A DNA stretch of 64,000 nt from Acanthosepion esculentum. Taxonomy: Eukaryota; Mollusca; Cephalopoda; Sepiida; Sepiidae. Shown here in pieces: positions 45,285 through 57,089 of this stretch. Every line of letters starts with the position of its first letter. Position 1 is the first letter of the stretch. The stretch covers positions 56,992,287 to 57,056,286 of the forward strand of contig OZ038487.1 of the NCBI GenBank assembly GCA_964036315.1, in the 5' to 3' direction. The position numbers and the translations under genes were made by a program. Below the pieces are notes generated by a model. The model did no database searches and was not told where the DNA came from. It worked only from the letters and a program-made list of their open reading frames with translations.

Positions 45285-46350
45285 GTGTACCTGTGTTTTA
45301 TAGATTACACCAAGGTGTTCGATAAAGTATGCCACAAATATCTGTTGGAACTGCTCGACAACTTTGACATATATGGGAAGGATATTAGAATAATCAAGAA
45401 TCTATGCTAGCAGCAAACTGCCTGCATACAGATAGAAAATGAGATCAGCAGATATACAAAAAATAGAAAAGGGTGTAAGACAAGCATGTGTCTTCTCACT
45501 GGACTTATTCAACCTATACAACGAGATGATTCAGAGAGAATTAGAAGTCCTACTTGGATTCATTATTGCTGGCCACAATCTTAACAACATAAAATATGCA
45601 GTGTTGATAGCAAACACGGAAAGAAAACTACAAAAACTCCTACAGAAGGTAATGAAGGCAAGCTCGAAGAAAAGATTAAATATCAGCTGCAGGAAGACAG
45701 AGTGCATGGTTGTTAGCAAAATGATAAGCCCCAAATGCAAGTTACAAATGGGAGATACCAAAATTAAACAAGTGCAAATATTTAAATATTTGGGAACAGA
45801 GGATGGAAACTGCGACACTAAAATCTGAAGGTGTATTGGGATAGCTAAAGATGCATTCCAAAAGCTAAGCAGAGTACTGAGAAACAGAAAAACATTGTTA
45901 GAAACAAAGAAAAGAGTACTGAACTGTTATGTGATATGTCCTCCTATATGGAAGTGTATACTGGACAATTTCCTCAAAGATGAGACTTTAAGCAACAGAA
46001 ATGTGGTTCTACAGAAAGATACTGAGGATATCATGGATTGAACATGTGAGCAATGATAAAGTTTTAGAGATACTAGAAACAAAAAGGAAACATCGGGAAG
46101 AGGCAGTTGAAATTTCTCCAGCACACAATGAGGAAGGAGGGCTTGGAAAATCTGATAGTCACAGGACACACTGAAGGAAAAGAGGGATAGAGGAAAACAA
46201 CACACAACACAGTATGCTTAAATAAATGGATGGTGGAACAGAGTTTAGGAGAAATAACAAAAAGATAACATTTATTAAGAGTTACAAAGGGTAGGAATTT
46301 GTGGAGAGCCATGATCACCTGCATCTTGAAGGGACATGGCACATAAAGAG
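45285..46350 (+). mobile_element. RTE-like LINE, RT to 3' end, catalytic site lost
   Basis: Longest copy of this LINE in the window. Motif A region FIDYTKVFDKVCHKYLLELL (45298), GVRQACVFSLDLFNLYNEMI (motif B region), then IKYAVLIANTERKL where the catalytic YADD should be. The two aspartates are deleted. Next SCRKTECMVVSKMISPKCKL, IFKYLG, CDTKI, then frame-broken C-terminal motifs to the terminus 'gaagggacatggcacataaa'. The RT is inactive. Confidence 0.85.
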
Positions 46351-48881
46351 AGAGGTTAAATTTTGGGAAGTGGGTTGAGCAAAAAACTTTTCAGCAACCC
46401 CTCATATATATCTATTCATTCTAAGTAATCTTATCCTATTTTTGTATTTTGTTGATGGCAAATCATGCCAACCTTAAAATTAAATAATTCTAAATTAATG
46501 TTACATCCAGTGTGTGTATGACCATCTGAGCAAATTTGCAGTGCTAAAATAGCTCCCCAAATTCCCTGTGTCACACTTTTTTTAAGAGAAAGTCTTAATT
46601 AAGGAAACTTCAAAGATATTGTGTTGAAGACTGCTACATTTAAAGCAAAAAGGTCTTATTTGGTAAGAAGACAGAGCAAGTGATGACAGAAAATATTGCA
46701 ATTATTGGTTTCTTTCAAGTGAATGCCTATTGACCATTAAATCAAATCTTGATCTTTGCATTTCATCTTGGATACACTGATTGGCTTATTGATGGCATTT
46801 GCCTGTCAGCCAGGTATTCTCCTCCTCCTGTCCATTTGTCATCTTGTCACACCATTTGTTATATTCAGCCAACAATTTCTTTCTAGGCCCCTTTATCATC
46901 AAAAGTGAAAAAAGTAGTGAAAAAGAAATGTGAGCAAAGAATGAAGAACATTTTCTCTTTTCCATTGTTTCCTACATTTCTTTCCTTGTTTTTAATGTTT
47001 TTTCTTCCTTTTCATTCTCTCTCTCTCTCTCAGATGCAAAATGGACAGAATACGAAAGAAAAGCTTTTTCAATTTGGCTCCTCTTTATTTTTGTTCAATT
47101 ACTCTTTCCTTTATTTTTTTTATCATCTTCTCATTTTTTTCACCCTATCAGATACTGTCTAATCTCAACACACTTGCCAGCATCTAAATCTTGCCTTGTC
47201 TTCTTACCCTATCCCACAATTCCTACTCTCTCCTCCATCATATGCCTGTGATGTTATCTTTCATTTTGTCACACCTTTCTATCACTCTTTTCTTTCACCC
47301 TTTAACCATCCAATTTGCACTTGTATTAATGGTGGGTGTGTACAAGAGCAAAATTACTTGCTCCTTACTGCTGTCATTAACTATCCTTCTGTTGACATCT
47401 CATTATGAGGGTAATCTTTTAAAGACAAGAAAAAAATATCTGCTTTCTTAACTTTTCTCTGTAAACTTGTTTGGTGACTAAACTAAGGCCAAATAATGAT
47501 TTTTGGGGTTTTTATTGGTTTTTCTCTTTGATCATTGATTATTCCTGCCTTTTCCCTCCTAATTACTTTTAGACATTCTAACAGTAGCTTTAAGGACTAA
47601 TCATAATAAAAATGCACTATAACTCAACTGAAATAAGGGATTTGGTTTTTGTGATATTGAAAAAGGCTTGTATATTTGCTTTGCTTTTTTTTTCTGGGCA
47701 CTTTACAAAGACTAACATAGAATTTTGTATGTCTTTATCTCTGATTCATAATTCCTTGAATTTTTTTTTTGCTTTTTACCTTTTAATTTTAGTATTTATA
47801 ATAACAGCTTTCATCTTCTCATTATTACAAGGACGAATATTAATTTAATAAAAAAGACTAATGTTACTTCACAAAAGAGGTAACTTAGTGATATTGATAG
47901 AAATGGTTGCGCTTTATATGCAGCTACCCCGGCTCCTTACGGGTCAGAGATAGGCCTGAATTGGATACTTTGACAATTGTAATTACTATTTTTTTTCCAC
48001 AATCCAGAAGTTGCTTTGTTTATATCTTTCTTAATTTTGCTGTTCATAACAAAAGCTTTGATCCTTTATTTTTGAACAGTAATGATGAGAATTAAAGAAC
48101 CAATAGAAGGGAGATCGTTCTTTGATCTTAACATAAAATGATAGTATTAAAAAAATGTCAAAAGAAAACTCTGATGTTTGCTTACTCTTTAATCAAGAAT
48201 TGTTTTCATTCTTGTTTTTTTTTTTCAAAAAGCCCCAGCTTTGATGGTCTTATTTCTAACAATTAATAAGAAACAATGTTTACAAAAGAGAGAATTCTTT
48301 CAGATTAAACAGCATTGCTCTTCCTTCAGTAGAAACATTTTTGTATCAACACATCAATCCATTTTTCAACAGTCTTGGTTCCAGAACTGTGCCAGATTAT
48401 CCATTTTGTCAGACCAACAGAAGTCATATAATAAAAATTCAATAAGACACTTCTCATGTAATAATTGTGCACCTTTTGTATCTCTTTAACACGATTGACT
48501 GTTAGAAACATATATTAAACTATTATTAAATATAACACTACCTATGGCTATCCAATGAATTAGTGCAGCAATTATAAGAGATTCATACACTTGCAATATC
48601 AGTTGCCAGAAAATCAGTGGCATATCTGTAACTGAATTTCAGTCAGTCTTCTTTTTGAAATCCTTAATTTTTTTCCTAATGTTGAAATATTTTCTTCTTC
48701 ATGTGTAGTCACATCAATGTAAACATCACTTTAATTCAATGAACTCCTAAAGGATAAAACATGTCACACAAAAAACCTTTTTCCACTTTGTCATAGATTT
48801 CCTTAAAATTGTTCTTGATATATAAAAATTTATATATTGTTTTCCCATATTGTCGATATGTAAATACATATATGAATGTGG

Positions 48882-48882
<1 letters not shown>
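46351..48882. other. Unassigned
   Basis: Starts with a MITE-end 'aacttttcagcaacccc' (46386). Pyrimidine-rich at 46960-47450, which explains several long Ser/Leu/Phe-rich open frames there. No exon or transposon was recognised. Confidence 0.5.

Positions 48883-48929
<47 letters not shown>
48883..48929. repeat. (TA)n microsatellite
   Basis: About 22 TA units. Confidence 0.95.
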
Positions 48930-48933
<4 letters not shown>

Positions 48934-49022
48934 AAAAATATGGAAAAGACAAAACAAAATCAGAATATGCAAGTTTACTGTCAGTAAAACAACATTAAAA
49001 CTTTTCCATATTTTTCATCATA
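48927..49022. repeat. 22-bp perfect inverted repeat around a smaller palindrome
   Basis: Arms 48927-48948 and 49001-49022 are perfectly complementary. The 52-base interval contains the palindrome TTTACTGTCAGTAAA. It sits directly left of the mariner at 49054 and may be a foldback MITE. Confidence 0.7.
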
Positions 49023-49053
49023 CCGTCGGATCTACATCCACCACATTCATATA

Positions 49054-49814
49054 CAGAGTGTCCATAAAATCTTACAATTTAAAAAAAAATATCACAAAAG
49101 CAAATGAACAGACAAATATGTGGAAATTGTTACAAAATGAGGAGAGTAGATATTGAGATTTCATTTAACAAATTTAATACACCTCTATAAGGCCACCATT
49201 AGTTGTATGAAGTACATCAAATGGTACTTGATTTCTTGCCATGTTTGCTGTAGCCTAACCTCATCAATGGTTATCATTTGGCTTGCGTGCCTGTAAAAAT
49301 TGCACTTTGTAAGTGTACAATCGCAAGTTCTTGTGTAGGACTTTTTGTAATGTTGCATGTGGCAGCTGTAACTGTACGGCTGGACATTGTAGGAGAACAC
49401 TGAAATGATTGTCTTAGATGATTGATGTTTTCCTCAGATGTTCTTGGTTGTCCACTCTTCCCTTTATCCAACACTGTCCCTGTCTCCATAAATTTCTTGT
49501 GCCATGCATGAATTGATGGATGTGACAGTGGATCTCTTCCATACTTAGTTCTGTAGCTTCTCTGAGTCTGGATATCTGATGTTGTTTCAATAAACCATGA
49601 TGCACAGTGTGCCTTTTCTTGAGGAGTAGCCATTTATATAGGAGTTCATTTAACAGTACCTGTTTCATCAACAGGATGCCTGAAATACACAAATCCAATG
49701 TGATTAAAAACTTTGATAACTACTGAGTACATAGAACAAATCTGATTAAGATATCTCATCATTTGACTTTGTAATATATTTTTTAAATTGTAAAGAGACT
49801 TTATGGACACCCTG
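49054..49814 (-). mobile_element. Mariner-like transposon, internally deleted
   Basis: TA at 49052-49053 and 49815-49816. Inverted ends 'cagagtgtccataaaatctta' and 'cagggtgtccataaagtctct'. On the minus strand, 49633-49274 encodes an N-terminal DUF4817-type helix-turn-helix (MATPQEKAHCASWFIETTSD, then YGRDPLSHPSI, KFMETGTVLDKGKSGQPRT). After a deletion it continues with the C-terminal LQQTWQEIKYHLM and VALIEVY. The DDE catalytic core is absent. The N-terminal frame is open for 119 codons, so decay is moderate. Confidence 0.9.
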
Positions 49815-49819
49815 TATAT

Positions 49820-50725
49820 TTTATATACATTATTATTTAGATAACTGAATATACATGTCTACCTGATTATTTTTATCCATTATTTTTATGTTCAAGAGCT
49901 GAATGGTGGACAATGGTCACAGTGTCAATTATACTCTTCATTGTTATTTATTCCCCCTGGCCTCACTTTTTTTTCAGCCAGCCTTCATACTTGTCTATTC
50001 TACTCACAGATATTTGTCATTGACCACCTGTGTTCTGTTGGGCCATGTCTGTTTACACTCTTTTCTGTTAACCATTTTGCCACTCCTACTATTACCATTT
50101 ACCTTTTGTTGATTAGGCTGTTCCATTTGCTTAAAAATCCCCTACCATCTCCATGGTGACCAGATAGTGAAAGGTCATTAATAAAGCTAAATGGGTTGAT
50201 GGCATGACCTGATGTAATTTGGACTTCTTTTTTTTATCGTTTCTAATCAGTTGTTTCCAGTTTCCATTTGTTGTGAATATTAAAACTTTTTGGTGTTTTC
50301 TTCTTTGACTGATGAGGTCATTTTGTTAAAACTTTCTTGTCATTATATGTGTAATGATCCATTCCAACTCAAATACTGTATCTACTGTAGGAATAGAAAT
50401 ATATTTCACAGACTTGTATACAAAATCCTATGTATTTTCATTTCATTATATGGGTATGGATATAAACAACATATGTTTGTTTATACTGTTGTGTGCATGC
50501 ATGCAGATAATTTATATCTTTGGTTTGTCTTGAGGTTGATATTGTTGCATATTTCTCACAGATGCCACTGATCTTCATAGCAAGCCGGACTTCCACAGTT
50601 GGAAAATTGGTATAACAGGCTCTACCTACTCTATTTAATCTTGTGCTAGATTTCACTAAACTAAATAAACATTGTTACAAATTATGCGTGTACATACAGT
50701 TAATTGTATGTGTGTATATATACAA
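49820..50725. other. Unassigned
   Basis: Balanced to AT-rich sequence with no recognised exon, LINE or SINE. Confidence 0.5.
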
Positions 50726-50734
50726 TGTGTGCGT

Positions 50735-50736
50735 GC

Positions 50737-50774
<38 letters not shown>
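50735..50774. repeat. (TA)n microsatellite
   Basis: A second TA array lies at 50885-50907. Confidence 0.95.
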
Positions 50775-50779
<5 letters not shown>

Positions 50780-51059
50780 GATGAGTGGATGGAGAGCTTA
50801 CTGGAGGAGTCTGTCTATGAAACTCGGCATGCTGAAGGTAACATCAATGAGCTAAGTGATGAATTTTACATTTGTATTTATCCTATATATATATATATAT
50901 ATATATTTTACTTACATGTATGTTAATATATTGGATACCCATAGAAATTCATTTGATTTATTATGTAAAGAAAAGTTTTTCATATTAAATTAATTTTATT
51001 ATTCAGTAAGTTTTTTGTATTAACTTTACTTGAGGAAAAGTGCTTTCAAATGACACCAT

Positions 51060-52075
51060 ACTTTGAATATCTGTTGGGTCTCAAGTTCAGTCCAGACCTC
51101 AGGTGGAATATATGTATATGATGCATTGTTATAGAAACTAGAAAAGTGGCTGGCTCATTCTATGGAAGTATCTGACACCTGACATGTTTTATCATTACAA
51201 GAGTCAGATTAGGCCAAAAATGGAATATTTCTGTCATATCCTGGACTGAAGTTTCTCAATCCTCATTTTCCAGCATTAATGGAGTTTAAAATTGTTTATG
51301 TAGTTTTGTGGGGGAAGTCTTAATCTCCATTCTGCAGCCTCTTTCTCACAGGTGCATCATTGTTAGTCTACATTGCTACTCTATGGCAAATGTTCAGGTG
51401 AGCTTCATTCCTTAGTTTCACTAGTTCAGATATAATGAATGGTGGCTTGGAATGAGAAACTGGAGAGCCAATTTCAAGTTCCAATCGAGTTTTTTACATT
51501 CACTTACATGCAAATACCCTTGGGAAAGGTATGAATTCATCTCTTTTTGCCCCATGGGTTAAATAATAGGACGTGTATCTGGAAAAATTATTATTTAAAA
51601 AAATTGTTAATGCAATATTTACTTGCAAAAAAACAAAACAATTCTTACAATCCAAAATGTTTTGTCTTTAAATATCCCACAAAGGGAAAATAAGCCATAA
51701 AAACCCCCCAAAAAACCAAATCAATCAGTCCACTAGTTCAGACCTTTACAGATAGGAGACACTATATTACTTCCATGGAGTCAAAACACCCTCATTTCTT
51801 GTGTATTCCAAATGTAAAGAGAAAATTCCACTCAATTTTTTTTCCCCAAGAACCACTACTTTGTGGAAAATACTCCTATGTGGATGCTTCCTTGAACACT
51901 ACAATCTTAACCTCTTCAAGTCAAAGATTAATCATTATCTATCCTCCTTATCTTCATTTCCTATCACCTACTCTTTCATTCTTCTCATATCTCATCATAA
52001 ATTTTTTAACATTAACCCTCTACCTTGAGTAACTTTCAAGCCTTGTATTGTCTGAACTTAGTATAAGAAAAACTC
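51060..52075 (+). mobile_element. Jockey/CR1-like LINE 3' part, interrupted by a SINE
   Basis: Before the SINE: YFEYLLGLKFSPDLRWNIYV, QESD-AKNGIF (consensus SQIRPKMEY), QPLSHRCIIVSLHCYSM. After the SINE: FFSPRTTTLWKILLCGCFLE, HYNLNLFKSKINHYLSSLS and the tail 'ctctaccttgagtaactttcaagccttgta'. The two halves are collinear with ORF2 of this LINE type, so it was one element before the SINE arrived. Confidence 0.85.
51431..51730 (+). mobile_element. tRNA-derived SINE with 12-bp target site duplication
   Basis: CACTAGTTCAGA occurs at 51419-51430 and again at 51731-51742, exactly flanking a 300-bp SINE. The SINE has 'ggagagccaatttcaagttcc', 'ttacattcacttacatgcaaatacccttgggaaaggtatg' and the tail 'gtctttaaatatcccacaaagg...aagccataaaaa'. 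It is inserted in the LINE at 51060-52075. Confidence 0.95.
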
Positions 52076-52082
52076 TCTTCTG

Positions 52083-52165
52083 CCAACTTTCAAGTAACTC
52101 CTTCTTCCAAGAAGTTATTTTTCTCAGTTAATCTCTACCCACATTTTGTCAGGATTCTAAAGAAT

Positions 52166-52201
<36 letters not shown>

Positions 52202-52382
52202 GTAAAATATTCTGTAAACACCAAAATAAATGGTTATCAGAATACAGCTGATTAGCCAAATTATTATAAAGTATTTAGTAGTACTTTTTGTTTAATTTTA
52301 CATCTTTCATTTTTTCTTTTATATTTTTTGACTGGCTAAATCCACATTGATGTCATTAGTGGAGTTGCTTAAGATTGGGTAC
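52083..52382. other. Unassigned, with poly-T at about 52169-52200
   Basis: No coding signal. The poly-T of about 32 bases is the longest homopolymer in the window. Confidence 0.6.
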
Positions 52383-54261
52383 TAGTGATGGAACAATTAA
52401 TTGGAATTGAGAATTGGAAATATTGGAACTTTTTAGAGAATCAGACACGGAGAACTTTTAACCTAATTTCCAATTCAAAAGATGATTTTTTAGAGGTTTT
52501 TTTTTTTTTTTGTTTAAAACTTAAATTTTCCATTCCTGGTACTAATGATAAAAAAGATATAAATATTTATTGATTTTAAACTATCAGTAAAACTAAAATC
52601 TATAGATAACACCCAAGTTAAGTATAATGTAAATTTATTTTACTTGTGTTTTTAAAAAAAAAAAAACTGAGAAATGTGCAAATTTAGACTGTTTCCATAA
52701 AGTTTACTAGTTTAAAGTATGTTTCAGTTCAGAATAAATTTTTTATTTTCATTTCTTTTTAAACATTTATTAATTCACCCATTTAATATTATAAATTATT
52801 AATTTAATGATTATAATCAAAATTATGTAATATAAACACAAAATGAATTCAAGTTGTTCTGCTGGGCTCTCTTTTAAGACAATTTTTATTATTTTTCTTT
52901 TAATTTATAAAAAAGAAAAAAATGATTGTATGCAGTTCCTGCTAATGTCACATTTGATTTTTTTCACATAAAAAATTGACCTTGTGTCACAAATTTCATC
53001 TTCTAATAATCTAATAAATAACTGAAAAAAATTGATCCCATGCAACAAAAAAATATGCATTTACATTTGCTCTCATCCTTATGAAGGTTTTAATCATTTT
53101 TAATCTTAATTTTATTTTAATGCTTTGTAACATTTAAGAATCTCGTACTTTATAAAATGATCAAGTTGGATATCAGTGTTAGCTTTCAACTTCCTAATAT
53201 TTTTAAAAATTTATTGTAAAGTTTGCTAAAATTGATTATATCTCTTTTTAAAAAAAAAATCAAAGGATATGTTTTTACTGTGTTGTTGTGCTTTTACTAT
53301 TATTTCTTTTAGCAAAAATGGAACACTTTGATTCTTTTTAGAAATTACTAAAGCTTTTAGTTGTGAGAAATTTATTCTAGACAGTCAAAATTAATTTTTT
53401 AAAATAAGATTGAAAACCCTATATTATTTATTTATTAAGTTGCTGTGATAATTCATATTTAATTCTTATTAAATACCTGTAAGCAAATTTAAAATTTACA
53501 TTTATTTTTTATTCACTGTCATGCAGGATTAAGTACTCTTTGTATTTTATCAAAATATATGCATGAGTTAAACCACAATACATAGGATGATGCTTTTCTA
53601 CTTAGAATATTATTGTTGTAATAGTGTCTCTCTTAATTTTGAAATGCATGCTGAAATTGAATTGTCACCTCTAAATTTGTTCCTTTGCTTGTTAAAACTT
53701 AAAAGGTGGACAAAAAAATAGACGCAATTTTATTTTACAATTAATCGCAAACCATTATAAGTTGAATCTTTGCATATTATACACATTAGAAAACTAGAAA
53801 CATTTTTATCTAACAGTGAATAATTTAAATTTTAATCAATGTTTATTATTTTCAGGGCCCAATTATGGCAAGTGTATCCATTGCCAAGAAGAAAAGTGTA
53901 CCTTGGAAGTTTTTTAATATTTCTGGTGATAACCAAAGTAAAGCAATATGCGAACTGTAGCTAACTTAAGTGATTTGCGTAAAGAAATTGTTCTCTATAT
54001 TGTTTGAACTCTTACCCAATTTTTTAAATAAAAAGGATATCTAACTTTACTTCATAAGCTTTTGTATTCATTTTTCTACTAAATGTTTTATTAATAAATG
54101 TACTTTATTCATTAAGTTTCATTAAGTTTCCCAAACCAACTGAATTTTAATCATTTTAGGTATTGGTATTGGAATCGGGAATTGTATCGGAATCAGAAAT
54201 TTAGAACAGTATAGGAAATTGTATAAGAATTGGTAAAAATATTGGTATCATCCCATCACTA
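52383..54261 (+). mobile_element. hAT-superfamily transposon relic
   Basis: Ends TAGTGATGGAAC and, inverted, TAGTGATGGGAT fit hAT terminal repeats. Imperfect 8-bp target duplications lie at 52375-52382 (ttgggtac) and 54262-54269 (ttaagtac), 6 of 8 identical. Both ends carry subterminal 'ggaattg/aatcgg' repeats. The only coding remnant seen is a BED-finger fragment at 53865. It is inserted at the start of a family B repeat. Confidence 0.75.
53856..53960 (+). pseudogene. BED zinc-finger fragment (hAT/ZBED type)
   Basis: An acceptor-like tattttcag ends at 53855. The frame from ATG 53865 reads MASVSIAKKKSVPWKFFNIS, then DNQSKAICEL and stop: the W-x-F-F...K-A-x-C start of a BED finger. The second half with the C-x-x-C partner, His and Cys ligands, and all of the transposase, is missing. 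It lies inside the hAT relic, so it is interpreted as transposon coding sequence and not as a CAAP1 exon. Confidence 0.6.
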
Positions 54262-54269
54262 TTAAGTAC

Positions 54270-54800
54270 CTCCAAAGATTTGCTAAAAAATGAGTATACA
54301 TTATGAAAAAATGACCACAAACTTAATGAAAACAAAATTTTATCATTAAAATCTTATGTTATTATTAAAAGGAAAGATCAAATTAAATTATATTTTTTAA
54401 TCCTTTTTAGAACTAAATCAAATAATTGTCAGAATTTAATGAAGCTTTCAGGAATTATTTACAAATTAATTAAATTATTAACTATCATAAATATAAAAGC
54501 TTACTACAATTCATTGACCTCTAGGATTTTAAAAAGAATTTTGAATTTTTTTGTGGGTGTATAAATGTGCTGATTTTTGTAAATACAGATGTCCATACAT
54601 GACATTATCAGAAAATAATAGTGGTAGCTATAGTAAATATAAAATTTATTGGCAATTTTTTAACATTTCCTCAACAAGTGTTTTCGTAAGTAAGAAGATA
54701 AAGCCAAAATGCCTAAAATTCAATTAAATATTAGATTACTTAGAATATTTTCCTAAATTTTTAAGATTACTGAGTTGTTAAAAAAAAATTAGATAAAATA
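54270..54800 (+). repeat. Family B AT-rich repeat
   Basis: Shares 'ccaaagattt', 'aaacttaatgaaaacaaaattttat', 'taatcctttttagaac', 'cagaatttaatgaagctttcaggaatt' and 'aaaaagaattttgaatttttttgtgggtgtataaa' with the copies at 4200, 15440 and 57090. Its left edge is split by the hAT insertion. Confidence 0.65.
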
Positions 54801-56064
54801 GCCATTCACATTGTATTCAAGTAATTATTACAGTTCAATACCCTTTACTTAAAAATGTTAAACATCAGGTTAACAATATATGTGTCAACACCCCATAAAA
54901 ACACCTGCACTTTTTTTTTTTTTTTTTGAATGACCTTTTTAAGATTTAGCCAGATTTGAGTACAGTTGAAAACAAAAATAATTTATCAGTTCTTTTTTGA
55001 ATTTTTTTTTCTCCAAAATAACCTAATGAAAAATATCTCATTAATATTTTTGCACAAGGTTTCCTATGTGATAATTTATTCCTTCTTCGAATAATGAGCA
55101 TTGATATTCTAAGGCCAAATATAAATATATATCAGGAGGCATTTTTCCACAGAAAAAAAACTCTTAACTTAATATATGTATATTTATGATAAAATGACTA
55201 ATATGAAATATCTAAACAATGTATGTAAGATGGAATATATGAAAATTGGCTGGATGTTTTAAATTTTTTTTATTTGGTTGTTAGTTAAGAACAGAATGAC
55301 TGAAATAAATATGGAAAAATCATTACAATGGTAACCTTGCTACTTAGAAACGCTGTACTTTGAAAATTGTTTTGAAAATTTAACAGTTAATAAAATTAAA
55401 AATAAATATTTGTGAGTAAAATAAATATCTGAACAAATCAATGAGATTTGTACATAGGGAAATGTCAGAATAAATGTAAAATATAGTGATTTGATGTAGG
55501 AAAAATAAGAGTTACTGTAAGAAAAATAATTTGTATATATCGAAAGAAAATAACGAATATATGTAATTCAAATTATAATTTATGATATTACTATTTAGGA
55601 GTTAAGGAAAATAGAGAATTAAAATTAAATTTTTTATTAAGGTATTTAACCTATATTTATTTTTATATTTTCATTACATATTGTTTTAACCAGAAAAGAT
55701 GTTATAAAACCTCACTTTTTGATTAATGGAATCATATCTGATTCAGTAATTCTTTTAGAAGATTAATGATGAATAAAGTTAACCATTTTGACATTTTTTT
55801 TAAATTAGAAGGTCCTAAAATAAAGTTTTAAAATGCTGATTCTTGTTTTTTTTTTTTTACCTGAACTAGCATGTGTATTAAAAGGTTGTTGAAATTCTTG
55901 GGACAAAATAAAATCTGTTTTTTGGTTGTTACTTGCAAGGAGCAAATAGAAATCTGAAAACTTGTAAGAAACAGGCACCTTGTCCTGGGTTGATGGTTTG
56001 TGAAGCTAGTCTCGTTGACCATGGCTACTGAGTAATGAATTTGATCTTCACTGGGTGCCCCATG
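54801..56064. other. Unassigned AT-rich DNA
   Basis: No motif recognised. The minus-strand frame 56067-55828 is not supported by any domain. Confidence 0.5.
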
Positions 56065-56215
56065 CAAAACTCGGCATTAAATAACCCAGCAAGGTTTGAC
56101 ATGCTATAAGATCAATCAACAAAATCAAGGGTAATAGTTAGTCTAGTCTGGTTGCACCATACAAAATTTGATATTAAATAACCAAACAAAGATTGATATA
56201 TATTAAAATTAACAC
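56065..56215 (+). mobile_element. Two SINE 3' tails in tandem
   Basis: 'ctcggcattaaataacccagcaaggtttgacatgctataag' and, 95 bases later, 'gatattaaataaccaaacaaagattgatatatatt'. The bodies between are degraded. Confidence 0.5.
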
Positions 56216-56565
56216 ATCTCGCCTATGGAACTCCCTTCCCTATTACTGTTTCCCTGACAAATACAATCTCCAACGGTTTAAGTGTAGCGTCAATCGACAT
56301 ATCCAGTTGCCTTGATTTACCCACTTCCCTTCTCCACATCCTTTCATTTTTCATTCCTATCTGCTCTCGTTCGGGATCTTCTGTGGCCCCCTTGCCTTGA
56401 TCGACCCACTGTCTTTCTCTTTTACCACATCCCCTCCCTTGCCACTCCTATCTGCTCTTCCTCCAACCCTTCTTTAACCCCTTGCGTGATAGTGGCCTCC
56501 GGCCTTGCTTGGGGTGATACGATTAAAAAAAAACAAAAAAAAACACCTAACCAATAAGCTACTTT
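56210..56565 (+). mobile_element. Second jockey-type LINE lineage, 3' end
   Basis: 'ggaactcccttccctattactgtttccctgacaaatacaatctccaacggtttaag' reads as the ORF2 C-terminus (consensus LWNSLP-x-x-CFP-x-x-YNLQ-F). It is followed by a GC-rich 3'UTR with 'ggcctccggccttgcttggggtgatacgatt' and an A-rich end. The tail differs from that of the LINE at 51060. Confidence 0.65.
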
Positions 56566-57089
56566 AAATTATTCTTACTTTCTTTTTTATACTCCTTGGT
56601 TATCATAGATTTACTTTAAGACAGACTGCTTCATGGAAGTACTCATTGCCATGATTTTTAATTATTCTGATTCACTTATTAAAAAGATCTATCCTAGCTC
56701 TCCTCATGAAGGTTAATTTCAGTTCTCTGCTCAACCTCTTAGCTCTGCTCATGAGTATTGTTTATTGGTTAATTATATAATGTTGTGTCATTAAACAGAC
56801 CAATGATAACTTGAGACTAAATCTCTCATGCTTAACATTACATTTTATTCCATTTCTGATTTTGCCGATTACTCGTGCAATATCTCAAAGGTTGCTCTTC
56901 TCTTCTCTTGGGTGGGTGTTTATATATCCAAAATATAGCTCTTTTCCACGTGTGTATTCCAGGTACAGTTGTACTGATTACATAAGTTCCATTCAATGTG
57001 CAAGAGCTCAATCCTGCATTTGGCATCTCCGAAGAAGACATTGCAAAATCTAATCTAATATGATCTGGGATCAGACACATACTACACTT
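56566..57089. other. Unassigned
   Basis: Open frames on both strands near 56811-57116 overlap each other and show no recognisable domain. Confidence 0.45.

Noticed and set aside
46905..47451. Overlapping open frames of 70-86 residues
   Set aside because: Pyrimidine-rich low-complexity sequence, no recognised protein or splice context.
53856..53960. BED fragment as an additional CAAP1 exon
   Set aside because: It ends with an in-frame stop, lies inside a hAT relic, and exon 1 joins exon 2 in frame without it.
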